Shown here: piece after piece, positions 16,769 through 23,349 of the stretch
Layout of the letters: the number at the start of each line of letters is the position of its first letter
Position numbering within the stretch: the stretch's first letter is position 1
NCBI GenBank assembly: GCA_035705985.1
Contig: DASSVP010000179.1
Span: 1-23,349, forward strand
DNA: 23,349 bases
Direction: 5' to 3'
Source: JACVRW01 sp035705985
GTDB lineage: Bacteria; Actinomycetota; Thermoleophilia; Solirubrobacterales; Thermoleophilaceae
Notes under the pieces: model-generated
Database searches by the model: none
What the model was told of the DNA's origin: nothing
What the model saw: only the letters and a program-made list of their open reading frames with translations
Translations under genes and position numbers: made by a program

Positions 16769-17552
16769 CGGCGGCCTCCAGCTCATCGACGAGATCCGCC
16801 ACGGAGTCCACGATCCGCGACGGCCGGTACGAGTAGCGCTCCGCCTCGCCCGAGCCGGTCACGCCGGTGAGGACGAGGATCGTCTCGAGGCCCGCCTCGA
16901 GTCCGGCCACGACGTCGGTGTCCATGCGGTCGCCGATCATCGCCGTGGTCTCGGAGTGCGCCTCGATCGCGTTCAGCGCCGAGCGCATCATCAGCGGGTT
17001 GGGTTTGCCGACGTAGTAGGGGTCGACGCCGGTCGCGCGGCTGATCAGCGCCGCCACCGAGCCCGTCGCGGGGAGCGGGCCCTCCGGGCTGGGGCCGACG
17101 TTGTCGGGGTTCGTGGCGATGAAGCGTGAGCCGGCCGCCACGAGGCGGATCGCCTGCGTGATCAGCTCGAAGCTGTAGGTGCGCGTCTCGCCGAGGACGA
17201 CATAGTCGGGATCCGTTCCGCTCAGCGTGTAGCCGATGTCGTGGAGCGCGGTGGTGAGCCCGGCCTCCCCGATTACGAAGGCCGTGCCGCCGGGGCGCTG
17301 GTCGCCGAGGAACTGCGCGGTGGCGAGCGCAGAGGTCCAGATCGACCCCTCGGGAACCTCGAGCCCGGTGCGCCGCAGCCGGGCGGTGAGGTCGCGCTGG
17401 GTGTAGATGGAGTTGTTCGTCAGCACGAGGAACGGCAGGCCGAGCTCGCGCAGCCTGGCGAGGAACTCCCGGGCGCCGGGCACGGCGTGCTGCTCCTGGA
17501 CGAGCACCCCGTCCATATCCATCAGCCACGAGGAGATGCGGCGGCGGGTCAT
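16755..17552 (-). CDS. HAD-superfamily IIA phosphatase (NagD-like)
   Basis: A 265-residue cytosolic phosphatase. Motif I is WLMDMDGVLV with nucleophile D12 and D14, motif II is FLVLTNNSIYT, and the C-terminal motif is VGKPNPLMMRSAL followed by MIGDRMDTDVVAGLEAGLET. The cap domain in between (about 75-185: DPDYVVLGETRTYSFELITQ) is the C2a type of NagD and 4-nitrophenylphosphatase-like enzymes, which dephosphorylate nucleotides and sugar phosphates. ATG 17552 overlaps the cupin stop (ATGA). All HAD catalytic residues are present. Confidence 0.93.
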   Translation of the reverse strand: MTRRRISSWLMDMDGVLVQEQHAVPGAREFLARLRELGLPFLVLTNNSIYTQRDLTARLRRTGLEVPEGSIWTSALATAQFLGDQRPGGTAFVIGEAGLTTALHDIGYTLSGTDPDYVVLGETRTYSFELITQAIRLVAAGSRFIATNPDNVGPSPEGPLPATGSVAALISRATGVDPYYVGKPNPLMMRSALNAIEAHSETTAMIGDRMDTDVVAGLEAGLETILVLTGVTGSGEAERYSYRPSRIVDSVADLVDELEAADAVA

Positions 17553-17899
17553 GTCGCGTAATTCTCGCTGCCCATGACGTGGAGGGACACGTACGGCTCG
17601 TCCCCGACGACCCAGCTGTCGTGCCCGGGCGGCACGTAGAAGACGTCCCCCGGCTGCATGACGCGCTCCTCGCCGTCGTCCATCTTCACCGCGGCGCGGC
17701 CGCTGACCACGAGGCCGACGTGCTCGACCATGCACGAGCTGACGCCGCTCGGCGCGCCGACGTGCTCGGACCATTTCCAGCCGGGCTCGTAGGTCGCGCG
17801 GCCGATCGTCATCGGGCCGACGGAGTACAGCTCGAAGCGGCCGAGTTCGAACGTCCGGGTCTCGGTGGGGGAGTCGAGATTGACGAGCGTGAGGTCCAT
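17549..17899 (-). CDS. Small cupin-domain protein
   Basis: A 116-residue single-domain cupin. Motif 1 is around YEPGWKWSEHVGAPSG and motif 2 around VMQPGDVFYVPPGHDSWVVG. Potential metal ligands include His in SEHVG and in VEHVG and the late PPGHDS histidine, so metal binding is plausible. Small cupins range from sugar or amino-acid enzymes to sensors, and no reaction is assigned. The first 20 residues (DLTLVNLDSPTETRTFELGR) form an edge strand. It is the first gene of the three-gene minus-strand operon and is divergent from tadA with only 38 bases between starts. I see no Shine-Dalgarno before ATG 17899. Confidence 0.87.
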   Translation of the reverse strand: MDLTLVNLDSPTETRTFELGRFELYSVGPMTIGRATYEPGWKWSEHVGAPSGVSSCMVEHVGLVVSGRAAVKMDDGEERVMQPGDVFYVPPGHDSWVVGDEPYVSLHVMGSENYAT

Positions 17900-17937
17900 A
17901 GGGGGGAGAGTCTGGCGACTTTCGCACTCCGCTTGTC

Positions 17938-19110
17938 GTGGAGGCGCTAGATGAGCTCGCGGTTGCCCTGCGCGGGCGGCTGATCGAGCGTGCGCGGTCG
18001 GGGGACACGGACGGGGCCGGGCTCGAGGCGCGCGTGCGCTCGCTGGTCGACTCCGAGGCGGGCGGCCTGCCGGAGGCGGAGCGGACGGCTCTGTGCGAGC
18101 GGGTGCTGCTGCTTGCGAACGGGCTGGGTCCGCTGGAGCCGCTCCTGTCCGACGCCTCGGTGGACGAGGTGATGGTGAACGGCCCGGGCGAGGTGTACGT
18201 GGAGCGCCGTGGGCGGATCGAGCGGACGGGCGTGGCGTTCGGGGGCGAGGCGGAGCTGATGCACGCGATCGAGCGGGTGCTGGCGCCGCTAGGGCGGAGG
18301 GTGGACGAGGCGGCACCGCTCTGCGACGCCCGGCTTCCCGACGGCTCGCGTGTAAACGTGGTGATCCCGCCGCTGTCGCTGTCGGGGCCGTGCCTGACGG
18401 TGAGGCGCTTCCGGCGCGGGGGGTTCTCGCTCCGCGAGCTTGTGGCTCGCGGGACGCTCCCGGGCGAGGTGGCAGAGCTGCTCGCGCTGTGTGTGGCGGC
18501 GCGGGCCTCGGTCCTGGTGAGCGGCGGCACCGGATCGGGGAAGACGACCACGCTCAACGCGCTCTCCGGCGCGATCCCCGGGGAGGAGCGGGTCGTGACC
18601 ATCGAGGACGCGGCCGAGCTGCGGCTGCGTCAGCGGCACGTGGTGCGCCTGGAGGCGCGGCCGGCGAATCTGGAGGGGCGCGGCGAGGTGACGATCCGGC
18701 AGCTCGTGGTCAACGCGCTGCGGATGCGGCCGGACCGGATCGTGGTCGGCGAGGTGCGCGGGGCGGAGGCGCTCGACATGCTCCAAGCGCTGAACACGGG
18801 CCACGACGGCTCGCTCACCACTGTGCATGCGAACTCGCCCGCGGACGCGCTGCGCCGGCTCGAGACGCTGGCGCTGATGGCAGGGGTGGGGCTGCCACAC
18901 GCCGCCGTACGCGACCAGGTGGCGAGTGCCTTGGACGTGGTGGTGCACCAGGCGCGCCTGCCCGACGGCTCCCGCGTGGTCGAGTCGGTGAGCGAGGTCC
19001 TGCGGGTGGCGGGCGGAGCGGGAACCCGGGAGCTGTGGGCGCGCGGCGGCCGGCTGCGCCCACCGGGGCCGGGAGAGCTGGCGGCGCGGCTGGAGCGGCT
19101 GCGGCGATGA
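17938..19110 (+). CDS. tadA: TadA/CpaF secretion ATPase of the Tad (Flp) pilus
   Basis: A 390-residue hexameric ATPase powering Flp pilus assembly at the inner face of the membrane. The N-terminal domain carries GLGPLEPLLSDASVDEVMVN, diagnostic for the CpaF/VirB11 family. The core has Walker A GGTGSGKT (196-203), the Asp box IEDAAELRLRQ, Walker B-like RPDRIVVGEVRG (E272) and the His box TGHDGSLTTVHANSPADALR. Full length and intact. GTG 17938 is the only good start in frame; no strong Shine-Dalgarno is visible. The stop overlaps tadB (ATGA). Confidence 0.95.
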   Translation: MEALDELAVALRGRLIERARSGDTDGAGLEARVRSLVDSEAGGLPEAERTALCERVLLLANGLGPLEPLLSDASVDEVMVNGPGEVYVERRGRIERTGVAFGGEAELMHAIERVLAPLGRRVDEAAPLCDARLPDGSRVNVVIPPLSLSGPCLTVRRFRRGGFSLRELVARGTLPGEVAELLALCVAARASVLVSGGTGSGKTTTLNALSGAIPGEERVVTIEDAAELRLRQRHVVRLEARPANLEGRGEVTIRQLVVNALRMRPDRIVVGEVRGAEALDMLQALNTGHDGSLTTVHANSPADALRRLETLALMAGVGLPHAAVRDQVASALDVVVHQARLPDGSRVVESVSEVLRVAGGAGTRELWARGGRLRPPGPGELAARLERLRR

Positions 19111-20009
19111 CGCTTGCCGCTCTCGCCTTCATGGGAGGCGCGGCCGGCGGGCTGGCCGTGGCGGAGCTGGGTCGGGTTGTGCTCGGCTGGTTGTCGTCCC
19201 GCGCACCGCGCTGGCTTCGCGCGCTCGCCGCGCTCGTCGAGGCGCTCGTCCGCGCCGGCCGGGAGGGCCGCGATCCGGGTGCGCTCGAGCGGCGGCGGCT
19301 GCTCGTCGCGGGTGCCGGGTGCGCCTTCTGTGCCGGCGCCGTCACATTCGGTCCCCTCGCCGGAGCAGCGCTCGCGGGGGCGGGCCCCTCCGCCGTCGAT
19401 GCCGGCGTTGCGGAGATGGCGGTGGCGATCGCGGACGCGATCGGAGGGGGCCGCTCGCTGCGCGCGGCGCTCGTCGACGCGGCAGGTGGAGGCGGTGAGG
19501 AGGCTGGCGTCAGCGGGCAGGTTGCGAGCGAGCCGCCGGCGCGCGGCGGCGCGACGCGCGCGGTGGGCGGCGGGGTGGGCGGAGCTGCGGGGCATGAGCT
19601 TCGTCGCACCGCGGCTGAGCTTGCCGCGGGGGCGCCCACCGACGATGCGCTGGAGGCCATGCGCGGCAGGGTGCGCTCGCCGCGCATGGACACGCTCGTC
19701 GCGGCCTGTCTCCTGCAGCGGCGGGCGGGCGGGGACCTCGCGCGACTGCTCCGCGAGCTGGCGCGCGGCATGGAGGACCAGGCTCGGCTCGAGGACGAGG
19801 TCCGCGCGGCGACGGCGCAGGCGCGCTTCACCGCGCTGATCGTGGTGCTGCTGCCGGTGGGCGGCGCGCTCCTGGCCGAGCTCGCCAGCCCGGGCTGGTT
19901 CGCCGGGCTCTGGAGCTCGTTCCTCACGGCCTGGCTCGTCGGCATCGCGCTCGTGCTCCAGGCGCTGGCGGCGTTTCTGATGCACCGGCTGGGTCGCGTC
20001 AGGTGGTGA
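19107..20009 (+). CDS. tadB: TadB-like pilus platform protein (T2SSF/GspF family)
   Basis: A 300-residue inner-membrane platform protein that works with TadA and TadC. It has an N-terminal hydrophobic segment (AALAFMGGAAGGLAVAELGR), then LLVAGAGCAFCAGAVTFGPL, the cytoplasmic T2SSF helical domain (MAVAIADAIGGGRSLRAAL ... ACLLQRRAGGDLARLLRELA), and two C-terminal membrane helices (ALIVVLLPVGGALLAEL and FLTAWLVGIALVLQALAAFL). Between ALVDAAGG and AGHELRRTAAEL lies an extra Gly/Ala-rich stretch of roughly 25-30 residues compared with what I expect for TadB. It starts by an ATGA overlap with tadA and ends in an overlap with tadC. Confidence 0.88.
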   Translation: MTLAALAFMGGAAGGLAVAELGRVVLGWLSSRAPRWLRALAALVEALVRAGREGRDPGALERRRLLVAGAGCAFCAGAVTFGPLAGAALAGAGPSAVDAGVAEMAVAIADAIGGGRSLRAALVDAAGGGGEEAGVSGQVASEPPARGGATRAVGGGVGGAAGHELRRTAAELAAGAPTDDALEAMRGRVRSPRMDTLVAACLLQRRAGGDLARLLRELARGMEDQARLEDEVRAATAQARFTALIVVLLPVGGALLAELASPGWFAGLWSSFLTAWLVGIALVLQALAAFLMHRLGRVRW

Positions 20010-20854
20010 CCGCGGGACTGACATTCGTGGCCACGACGTGCGCCGTCGCGGGCTTCCTCTTGCTACTTGGCCGCGAGCCACCGCGGCCCGGGGAGGAGGG
20101 GCGGCCGGGGCGGCTGCTTTGGGTGCTCGTCCGCGCGGGCCGGCTGCTGCGGCCGCCGGGTGCTCCGCGGGACCTCCGCGTCCGGATCGAGTCGGCGGGG
20201 CGGCCCGGGGGGCTCGGCGTCAGGGAGCTCATGGCGGCGAAGGTGGCGGCCGCGGCGCTGGCGGGCGTGGCCGCCCTGCCGCTCGCCGCGCTCGCGCCGG
20301 GTCGGCTAGGACTCGTCCTCGCGCCGGCAGGCGCGGTCGGCGGCTTTCTCGCCCCGGATGCCTGGCTCGGCCGGCTCGCGGCCCACCGGGCGCGGCACGT
20401 GCGCCGTGACCTGCCGGCCTTCCTCGACCTGCTCCGTGTGACCGTCGAGGCCGGCGGGTCGGTGACCTCGTCGCTCCGAGCCGTCTCGGAGCGGACGGGC
20501 GGCCCGCTCGCGCGCGAGTGGCGCGCAGTCGCGGAGGAGGTGGCCCTCGGTGTTCCGCCGGCCGACGCTCTCGACGCTCTCGCCACCCGGCTGCCGCAGC
20601 CCGAGGTCCGCGCGCTCCTGGCGGCGCTTGAGCGCGCCCGCCGCCACGGCGCTCCGCTGGGCGGCGCGCTAGCCGCCCAGTCGCGGGCCGCTCGTTTCGC
20701 GCTCGCCCGCCGCATACGCGAGGACGCGGCACGGGCGGGCCCGAAGATCCAGCTCGTGGTGGCGCTGCTGCTCGTGCCGTCGGTGCTGCTGCTCGTGGCG
20801 GCCGCGCTCCTGTCCGCCGCCCTCGACGGCGGCACCGGCGCGCTCGCGCTCTAG
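20006..20854 (+). CDS. tadC: TadC-like pilus platform protein (T2SSF/GspF family)
   Basis: A 282-residue membrane protein paralogous to TadB. It has an N-terminal helix (FVATTCAVAGFLLLLGRE), two helices near residues 78-118, the T2SSF domain with RRDLPAFLDLLRVTVEAGGS and AVAEEVALGVPPADALDALA, and a C-terminal helix IQLVVALLLVPSVLLLVAAA. Adjacent GTGs at 20003 and 20006 are both possible; 20006 gives the usual GTGA overlap with the tadB stop. It is the last gene of this block: no pilin, TadE/F/G, TadZ or prepilin peptidase gene follows before mraZ. Confidence 0.88.
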   Translation: MTAGLTFVATTCAVAGFLLLLGREPPRPGEEGRPGRLLWVLVRAGRLLRPPGAPRDLRVRIESAGRPGGLGVRELMAAKVAAAALAGVAALPLAALAPGRLGLVLAPAGAVGGFLAPDAWLGRLAAHRARHVRRDLPAFLDLLRVTVEAGGSVTSSLRAVSERTGGPLAREWRAVAEEVALGVPPADALDALATRLPQPEVRALLAALERARRHGAPLGGALAAQSRAARFALARRIREDAARAGPKIQLVVALLLVPSVLLLVAAALLSAALDGGTGALAL

Positions 20855-20857
20855 GGC

Positions 20858-20900
20858 GGGGCGCTTCGGCCGCGACGGCGCCCCATTGCGCGAAGGCGCA
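20858..20900 (+). terminator. Probable terminator hairpins after tadC
   Basis: GGGGCGC (20858-20864) pairs with GCGCCCC (20878-20884) across a 13-base loop, starting 4 bases after the tadC stop. A second small hairpin follows, TGCGC (20887-20891) with GCGCA (20896-20900) and loop GAAG. There is no T-run, so intrinsic termination is plausible but not certain. Confidence 0.5.
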
Positions 20901-21077
20901 GGCGACCCACCAAACGACCGGTCTGCACGCAGGATTGCGTTCAGTCGGCTCGTTTGCAGGCAAGAGCGCGCCTTTCCGAGGCGTTCGCCCCACCCCTCGC
21001 CACACCTCGCTTTCCCGCTGACGGAGCCAAAAAGCGCGATCCGCGGCCCCGGGTGACGCATCGGTCGGACGGAAAAG
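20901..21077. other. Non-coding gap between tadC and the mra control region
   Basis: Noticeably less GC-biased than the genes on either side. I see no convincing gene, repeat or RNA here; short frames that cross it do not look like protein. Confidence 0.5.
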
Positions 21078-21122
21078 TGGGAAACTGTGTTGCAGAGTGG
21101 GAGGTAGTGGGGTACCGTGGCA
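21078..21122 (+). promoter_or_regulatory. MraZ operator: phased TGGGN box array
   Basis: Pentamers recur exactly every 10 bases: TGGGA (21078), TGTTG (21088, degenerate), TGGGA (21098), TGGGG (21108) and TGGCA (21118), each separated by 5-base spacers. MraZ proteins are known to bind TGGGN repeats separated by 5-base spacers upstream of their own gene, so this is a strong candidate site for autorepression of the mra operon. Confidence 0.8.
21090..21118 (+). promoter_or_regulatory. Candidate mraZ promoter inside the operator
   Basis: TTGCAG (21090-21095, 4/6 to the -35 consensus) is followed after 17 bases by TACCGT (21113-21118). It lies within the MraZ boxes, so bound MraZ would block it. 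The 5' UTR would be about 75 bases and contain the 13-bp hairpin. Confidence 0.45.
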
Positions 21123-21132
21123 TCAGCAATCG

Positions 21133-21171
21133 ACCGGAGTGGCGGGGCTCCTCCCACTCCGCCACTCCGGT
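21133..21171 (+). repeat. Perfect 13-bp inverted repeat in the mraZ leader, with an alternative pairing partner
   Basis: ACCGGAGTGGCGG (21133-21145) is an exact complement of CCGCCACTCCGGT (21159-21171), with a 13-base loop. The left-arm core GGAGTGG can also pair with a second CCACTCC at 21154-21160, so two mutually exclusive stems exist. The loop contains TCCCA, a reversed TGGGA. It ends 15 bases before the Shine-Dalgarno of mraZ. Confidence 0.8.
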
Positions 21172-21198
21172 CTGAACCTTCTCTCGGGGACATGACCG

Positions 21199-21633
21199 TT
21201 GGCGTTTCGAGGCCACTTCGAGCATTCGCTGGATGCCAAGAACCGGCTCAGCATTCCGGCCCGGTTCCGCGCGGCGTTCTCCAGTGGAACCGTTCTGGCC
21301 AAGGACCCCGAACCCTGCGTCGCGGTGTGGACCCCCGAGACGCACGAGGCGATCATCGAGCGGGCGCTCGGCGAGCTGAACCCGATGGGGTCGGACTACC
21401 GGCGGCTCTCGCGCTTCTACCAGGGCAACTCGTTCGAGATCGAGCTCGACGCGAGCGGGCGCGTGACGCTGCCGCCCCCGCTCCTCGCGCACTCCGGGAT
21501 CGAGAAGGAGGTCGTGGTGGTGGGCGTGGGCGACCACCTGGAGGTCTGGTCGAAGGACCGCTGGCAGGAGCAGCAGGACGCCCTCGACGCCGAGATCGGG
21601 GAGGTGACGGAGCGCCTTGGCAATCCTTCTTGA
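21199..21633 (+). CDS. mraZ: Transcriptional regulator MraZ
   Basis: A 144-residue double SpoVT/AbrB-like protein that forms a ring-shaped oligomer, binds DNA upstream of the division/cell-wall cluster and represses it. The paired DxxxR signatures are DAKNR (12-16, followed by LSIPARFR) and DASGR (84-88, followed by VTLPPPLL). Normal length. TTG 21199 is the start: GGGGA (21186-21190) is 8 bases upstream and the protein begins AFRGHFEHSLDAKNRL as in the family. A nearer ATG (21192) is out of frame. The phased TGGGN array upstream is its predicted target. It is followed by rsmH with one base between. Confidence 0.95.
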   Translation: MAFRGHFEHSLDAKNRLSIPARFRAAFSSGTVLAKDPEPCVAVWTPETHEAIIERALGELNPMGSDYRRLSRFYQGNSFEIELDASGRVTLPPPLLAHSGIEKEVVVVGVGDHLEVWSKDRWQEQQDALDAEIGEVTERLGNPS

Positions 21634-21634
21634 C

Positions 21635-22597
21635 ATGACACGCGCGCACGTACCCGTGCTGGCCGGTGAGCTGATCGAGCTGACCGCGCCCGCCGCGGGG
21701 GAGACGGTCGTGGACTGCACCTTCGGTGCGGGCGGCCACGCGCGCCTGATCGCGGACCGGATCGGCCCGTCGGGGACGCTCGTGTGCATCGACCGCGACC
21801 CGCTCGCCGAGGAGCACTTCGAGGATCTCGCGCGCGAGGTGGCCTGCGAGACGCGCTTCCTGCGGATGGACTACGCCGACGGGCTCGCGCTGCTGCGCGA
21901 GGAGGGCCTGCTCGCGGACGTGGTCTACCTCGACCTCGGGATCTCCTCGATGCAGGTGGACGCGCGCGAGCGCGGGTTCTCCTACTCGTACGACGCGCCG
22001 CTCGACATGCGCATGGACCCGGGCCAGGAGCTCGACGCGCGCGAAATCGTGAACACCTGGGACGAGCGCGCGCTGGCGCAGCTGTTCCGGCGGCTGGGCG
22101 AGGACCCGAACTCGATCCGGATCGCGCGCGAGATCGTGCGGCGGCGCGGGCGCGAGCCGATCACCACGACAGGCGAGCTCGTGGCCGCGATCGAGGCGGC
22201 GCTGCCGGCCGCCGTGCGGCGCAGCTTCGGGGGCGGCAGCCCCGCCAAGCGCGTCTTCCAGGCGATCCGCATCGCGGTGAACTCCGAGCTCGACTCGCTC
22301 GACCGCGCGCTGCCGCTCGCGTGGGACGTGCTGCGCGAGGGCGGCCGGCTGGCGGCGATCTCCTTCCACTCGCTCGAGGACCGGCGCGTGAAGCGCTTCC
22401 TCGCTGAGCGCGCGCGGGGCTGCGTCTGCCCGCCCGACTTCCCGGTCTGCGTGTGCGGTCGCGAGCCCGAGGCCGAGCTGATCACCGGCCGTGCGGTCGT
22501 CGCGACGCCGGGCGAGATCGCCGACAACCCGCGCGCGAAGTCGAGCCGGCTCCGCTCGGCGCGCAAGCTGCGCGGGAAAGCGGAGCCCGGGGCCTGA
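21635..22597 (+). CDS. rsmH: 16S rRNA (cytosine(1402)-N4)-methyltransferase RsmH
   Basis: A 320-residue SAM-dependent enzyme that N4-methylates C1402 in the decoding centre. Visible: AHVPVLAGEL start, SAM-binding TVVDCTFGAGGHARLI (24-39), LVCIDRDPLAEEHF, the signature VVYLDLGISSMQVD, RGFSYSYDAPLDMRMD, AAISFHSLEDRRVKRFL, and the family's cysteine segment GCVCPPDFPVCVCG near residue 265-280. ATG 21635 follows the mraZ stop by one base; a TTG at 21617 within mraZ is a possible alternative. The stop shares a base with the next start (TGATG). Confidence 0.96.
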   Translation: MTRAHVPVLAGELIELTAPAAGETVVDCTFGAGGHARLIADRIGPSGTLVCIDRDPLAEEHFEDLAREVACETRFLRMDYADGLALLREEGLLADVVYLDLGISSMQVDARERGFSYSYDAPLDMRMDPGQELDAREIVNTWDERALAQLFRRLGEDPNSIRIAREIVRRRGREPITTTGELVAAIEAALPAAVRRSFGGGSPAKRVFQAIRIAVNSELDSLDRALPLAWDVLREGGRLAAISFHSLEDRRVKRFLAERARGCVCPPDFPVCVCGREPEAELITGRAVVATPGEIADNPRAKSSRLRSARKLRGKAEPGA

Positions 22598-23349
22598 TGG
22601 CGCGAGCGGTCGCAGCGGCGGCACCGGCGCGGAAGGCGGCGTCCGCACGCAAGCCGACGCCCGCACGGAAGGCACAGCCCGCGCGGCATGCAGCCCGGCG
22701 GCGCACCGCGGGGCACGCTCGCGGGCCCGCCCACCGGCGCGTCTCCGGAAGCGTCGCCGCGGCACCCGCTGTCGCGCTTCCCGTACGCGTCCTCAACGCG
22801 CCCTTCGCGCGGGCCGCTCGGCGCCGCACGGGTGGCGTGCTCGATGCCCTGCTCTCCGGGCGCGGCTGGATCGCGCTCGTGTTCGTCCTGCTCGCCGGCA
22901 TCGTGTTCTTCAACGTCGACCTCCTCCAGATGAACCGCGAGATCGCAGGCAACGCCGAGAGGATCTCCACGCTGAAGCGCGAGATCGCGCGCCACCGGCT
23001 CGACGTGGCTCGCCTGGCCTCGAGCGAGCGCATCCAGGAGTCGGCAGCGGCGCTCGGGCTCGTGCTGCCGGCGCCCGGTGAGGTCCGCTACCTGACGGCA
23101 CGCCCGACGCTCGACGCGAAGCAGGCCGCCAAGCGCATCACGTCACCGAACGTGGGCTACGTGGCCCCGCCGCCCGTGGACACGGCGCCCACGCCGCCGG
23201 CCACCGACCCGGCCGCGACGGATCCGGCGGCCACCGAGGCGGCCCCGGTCGACCCGGCGGTCGCGGACCCGGCGCTCACCGACCCGGCGACGACCGAGCC
23301 CGTCTATGGCGACCCCGCCGCGCCCGAGCCCGCCACCGCCGCGCCGGCG
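22597..23349 (+). CDS. FtsL/DivIC-like divisome protein, partial (runs off right edge)
   Basis: Open from ATG 22597 (overlapping the rsmH stop) to the window end, 251 codons so far. A long basic Ala/Arg/Lys-rich N-terminus (residues 1-80, e.g. PARKAASARKPTPARK) is followed by one transmembrane helix (about 91-112: WIALVFVLLAGIVFFNVDLL) and a leucine-type coiled coil (about 113-150: NREIAGNAERISTLKREIAR). The 'ESAAALGLVLPAPGEVRYL' segment then resembles the FtsL/DivIC C-terminus (a glycine-containing 'A..LGM..P' turn). After about residue 185 comes a Pro/Ala/Thr-rich tail with DPA repeats. Its position after rsmH is where ftsL sits. FtsL bridges the FtsQB and FtsWI parts of the divisome. The end, and whether the repeat tail continues, is not visible. 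Confidence 0.85.
   Translation, partial: MARAVAAAAPARKAASARKPTPARKAQPARHAARRRTAGHARGPAHRRVSGSVAAAPAVALPVRVLNAPFARAARRRTGGVLDALLSGRGWIALVFVLLAGIVFFNVDLLQMNREIAGNAERISTLKREIARHRLDVARLASSERIQESAAALGLVLPAPGEVRYLTARPTLDAKQAAKRITSPNVGYVAPPPVDTAPTPPATDPAATDPAATEAAPVDPAVADPALTDPATTEPVYGDPAAPEPATAAPA

Noticed and set aside
17553..18602. Upstream extension of the NagD-like frame across the cupin gene and antisense to tadA
   Set aside because: The HAD protein starts properly at 17552 with an ATGA overlap; the extension is Ser/Arg/Pro-rich noise.
20941..21175. Short frames in the tadC-mraZ gap considered as small genes
   Set aside because: They overlap the MraZ boxes and hairpin, lack ribosome-binding sites and have no protein character.
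23190..23349. Tandem GACCCGGC-type units considered as a DNA repeat or CRISPR-like array
   Set aside because: The units are irregular in length and encode the DPA-rich tail of the FtsL-like protein; there are no spacers.

Overview
The window looks like chromosome from a very GC-rich actinobacterium. The mraZ-rsmH-ftsL start of the division/cell-wall cluster, the Rpf-type resuscitation factor behind a cyclic-di-AMP riboswitch, frequent GTG/TTG starts, many 4-bp stop/start overlaps and near-leaderless gene starts all fit. The protein style (SAF-domain CpaB beside a small two-component pair, TadA-B-C, Ala/Arg-rich proteins) suggests the class Thermoleophilia (Solirubrobacterales-like). That last placement is an impression and was not tested by a search.

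Layout. Positions 1-863 hold only gene debris: the C-terminal end of a probable SAM methyltransferase and a TetR regulator whose DNA-binding half now lies on the opposite strand from its ligand-binding half. Positions 864-3313 hold an OmpR-type response regulator, a very small histidine kinase and a CpaB/RcpC-like SAF protein. An NTF2-fold gene on the other strand lies between regulator and kinase and is flanked by two copies of the regulator's 3' end. Then come rpiA and lon, divergent and 17 bp apart. Next are a tail-anchored coiled-coil protein of unknown function and an SDR (minus strand), the c-di-AMP riboswitch with its Rpf-like secreted muralytic protein, an MFS transporter divergent from an M20 peptidase, and a PAS plus degenerate-GGDEF protein. 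A minus-strand pepF-methyltransferase pair follows, then a nitronate-monooxygenase-like flavoprotein, a minus-strand cupin-NagD phosphatase-SDR operon, and the Tad secretion genes tadA-tadB-tadC (17938-20854). The right end is mraZ-rsmH-ftsL-like, with the last gene running off the window.

Functional themes. (1) A type IVc (Tad/Flp) pilus system is present in two separated pieces: cpaB with its own two-component system on the left, and the ATPase and two platform proteins 14.6 kb to the right. No pilin, prepilin peptidase, TadZ/CpaE or TadE/G gene is seen. (2) Cell wall and division: Rpf under c-di-AMP control, and the mra cluster with a phased array of MraZ boxes and a strong 5'-UTR hairpin. 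(3) Housekeeping: Lon, RpiA and peptidases.

The most unusual items are the split and inverted tetR remnant, the NTF2 gene inside a translationally coupled regulator-kinase pair, the miniature kinase with no sensor and no visible ATP lid, and the control region of mraZ. I found no CRISPR array, transposase, tRNA or rRNA.
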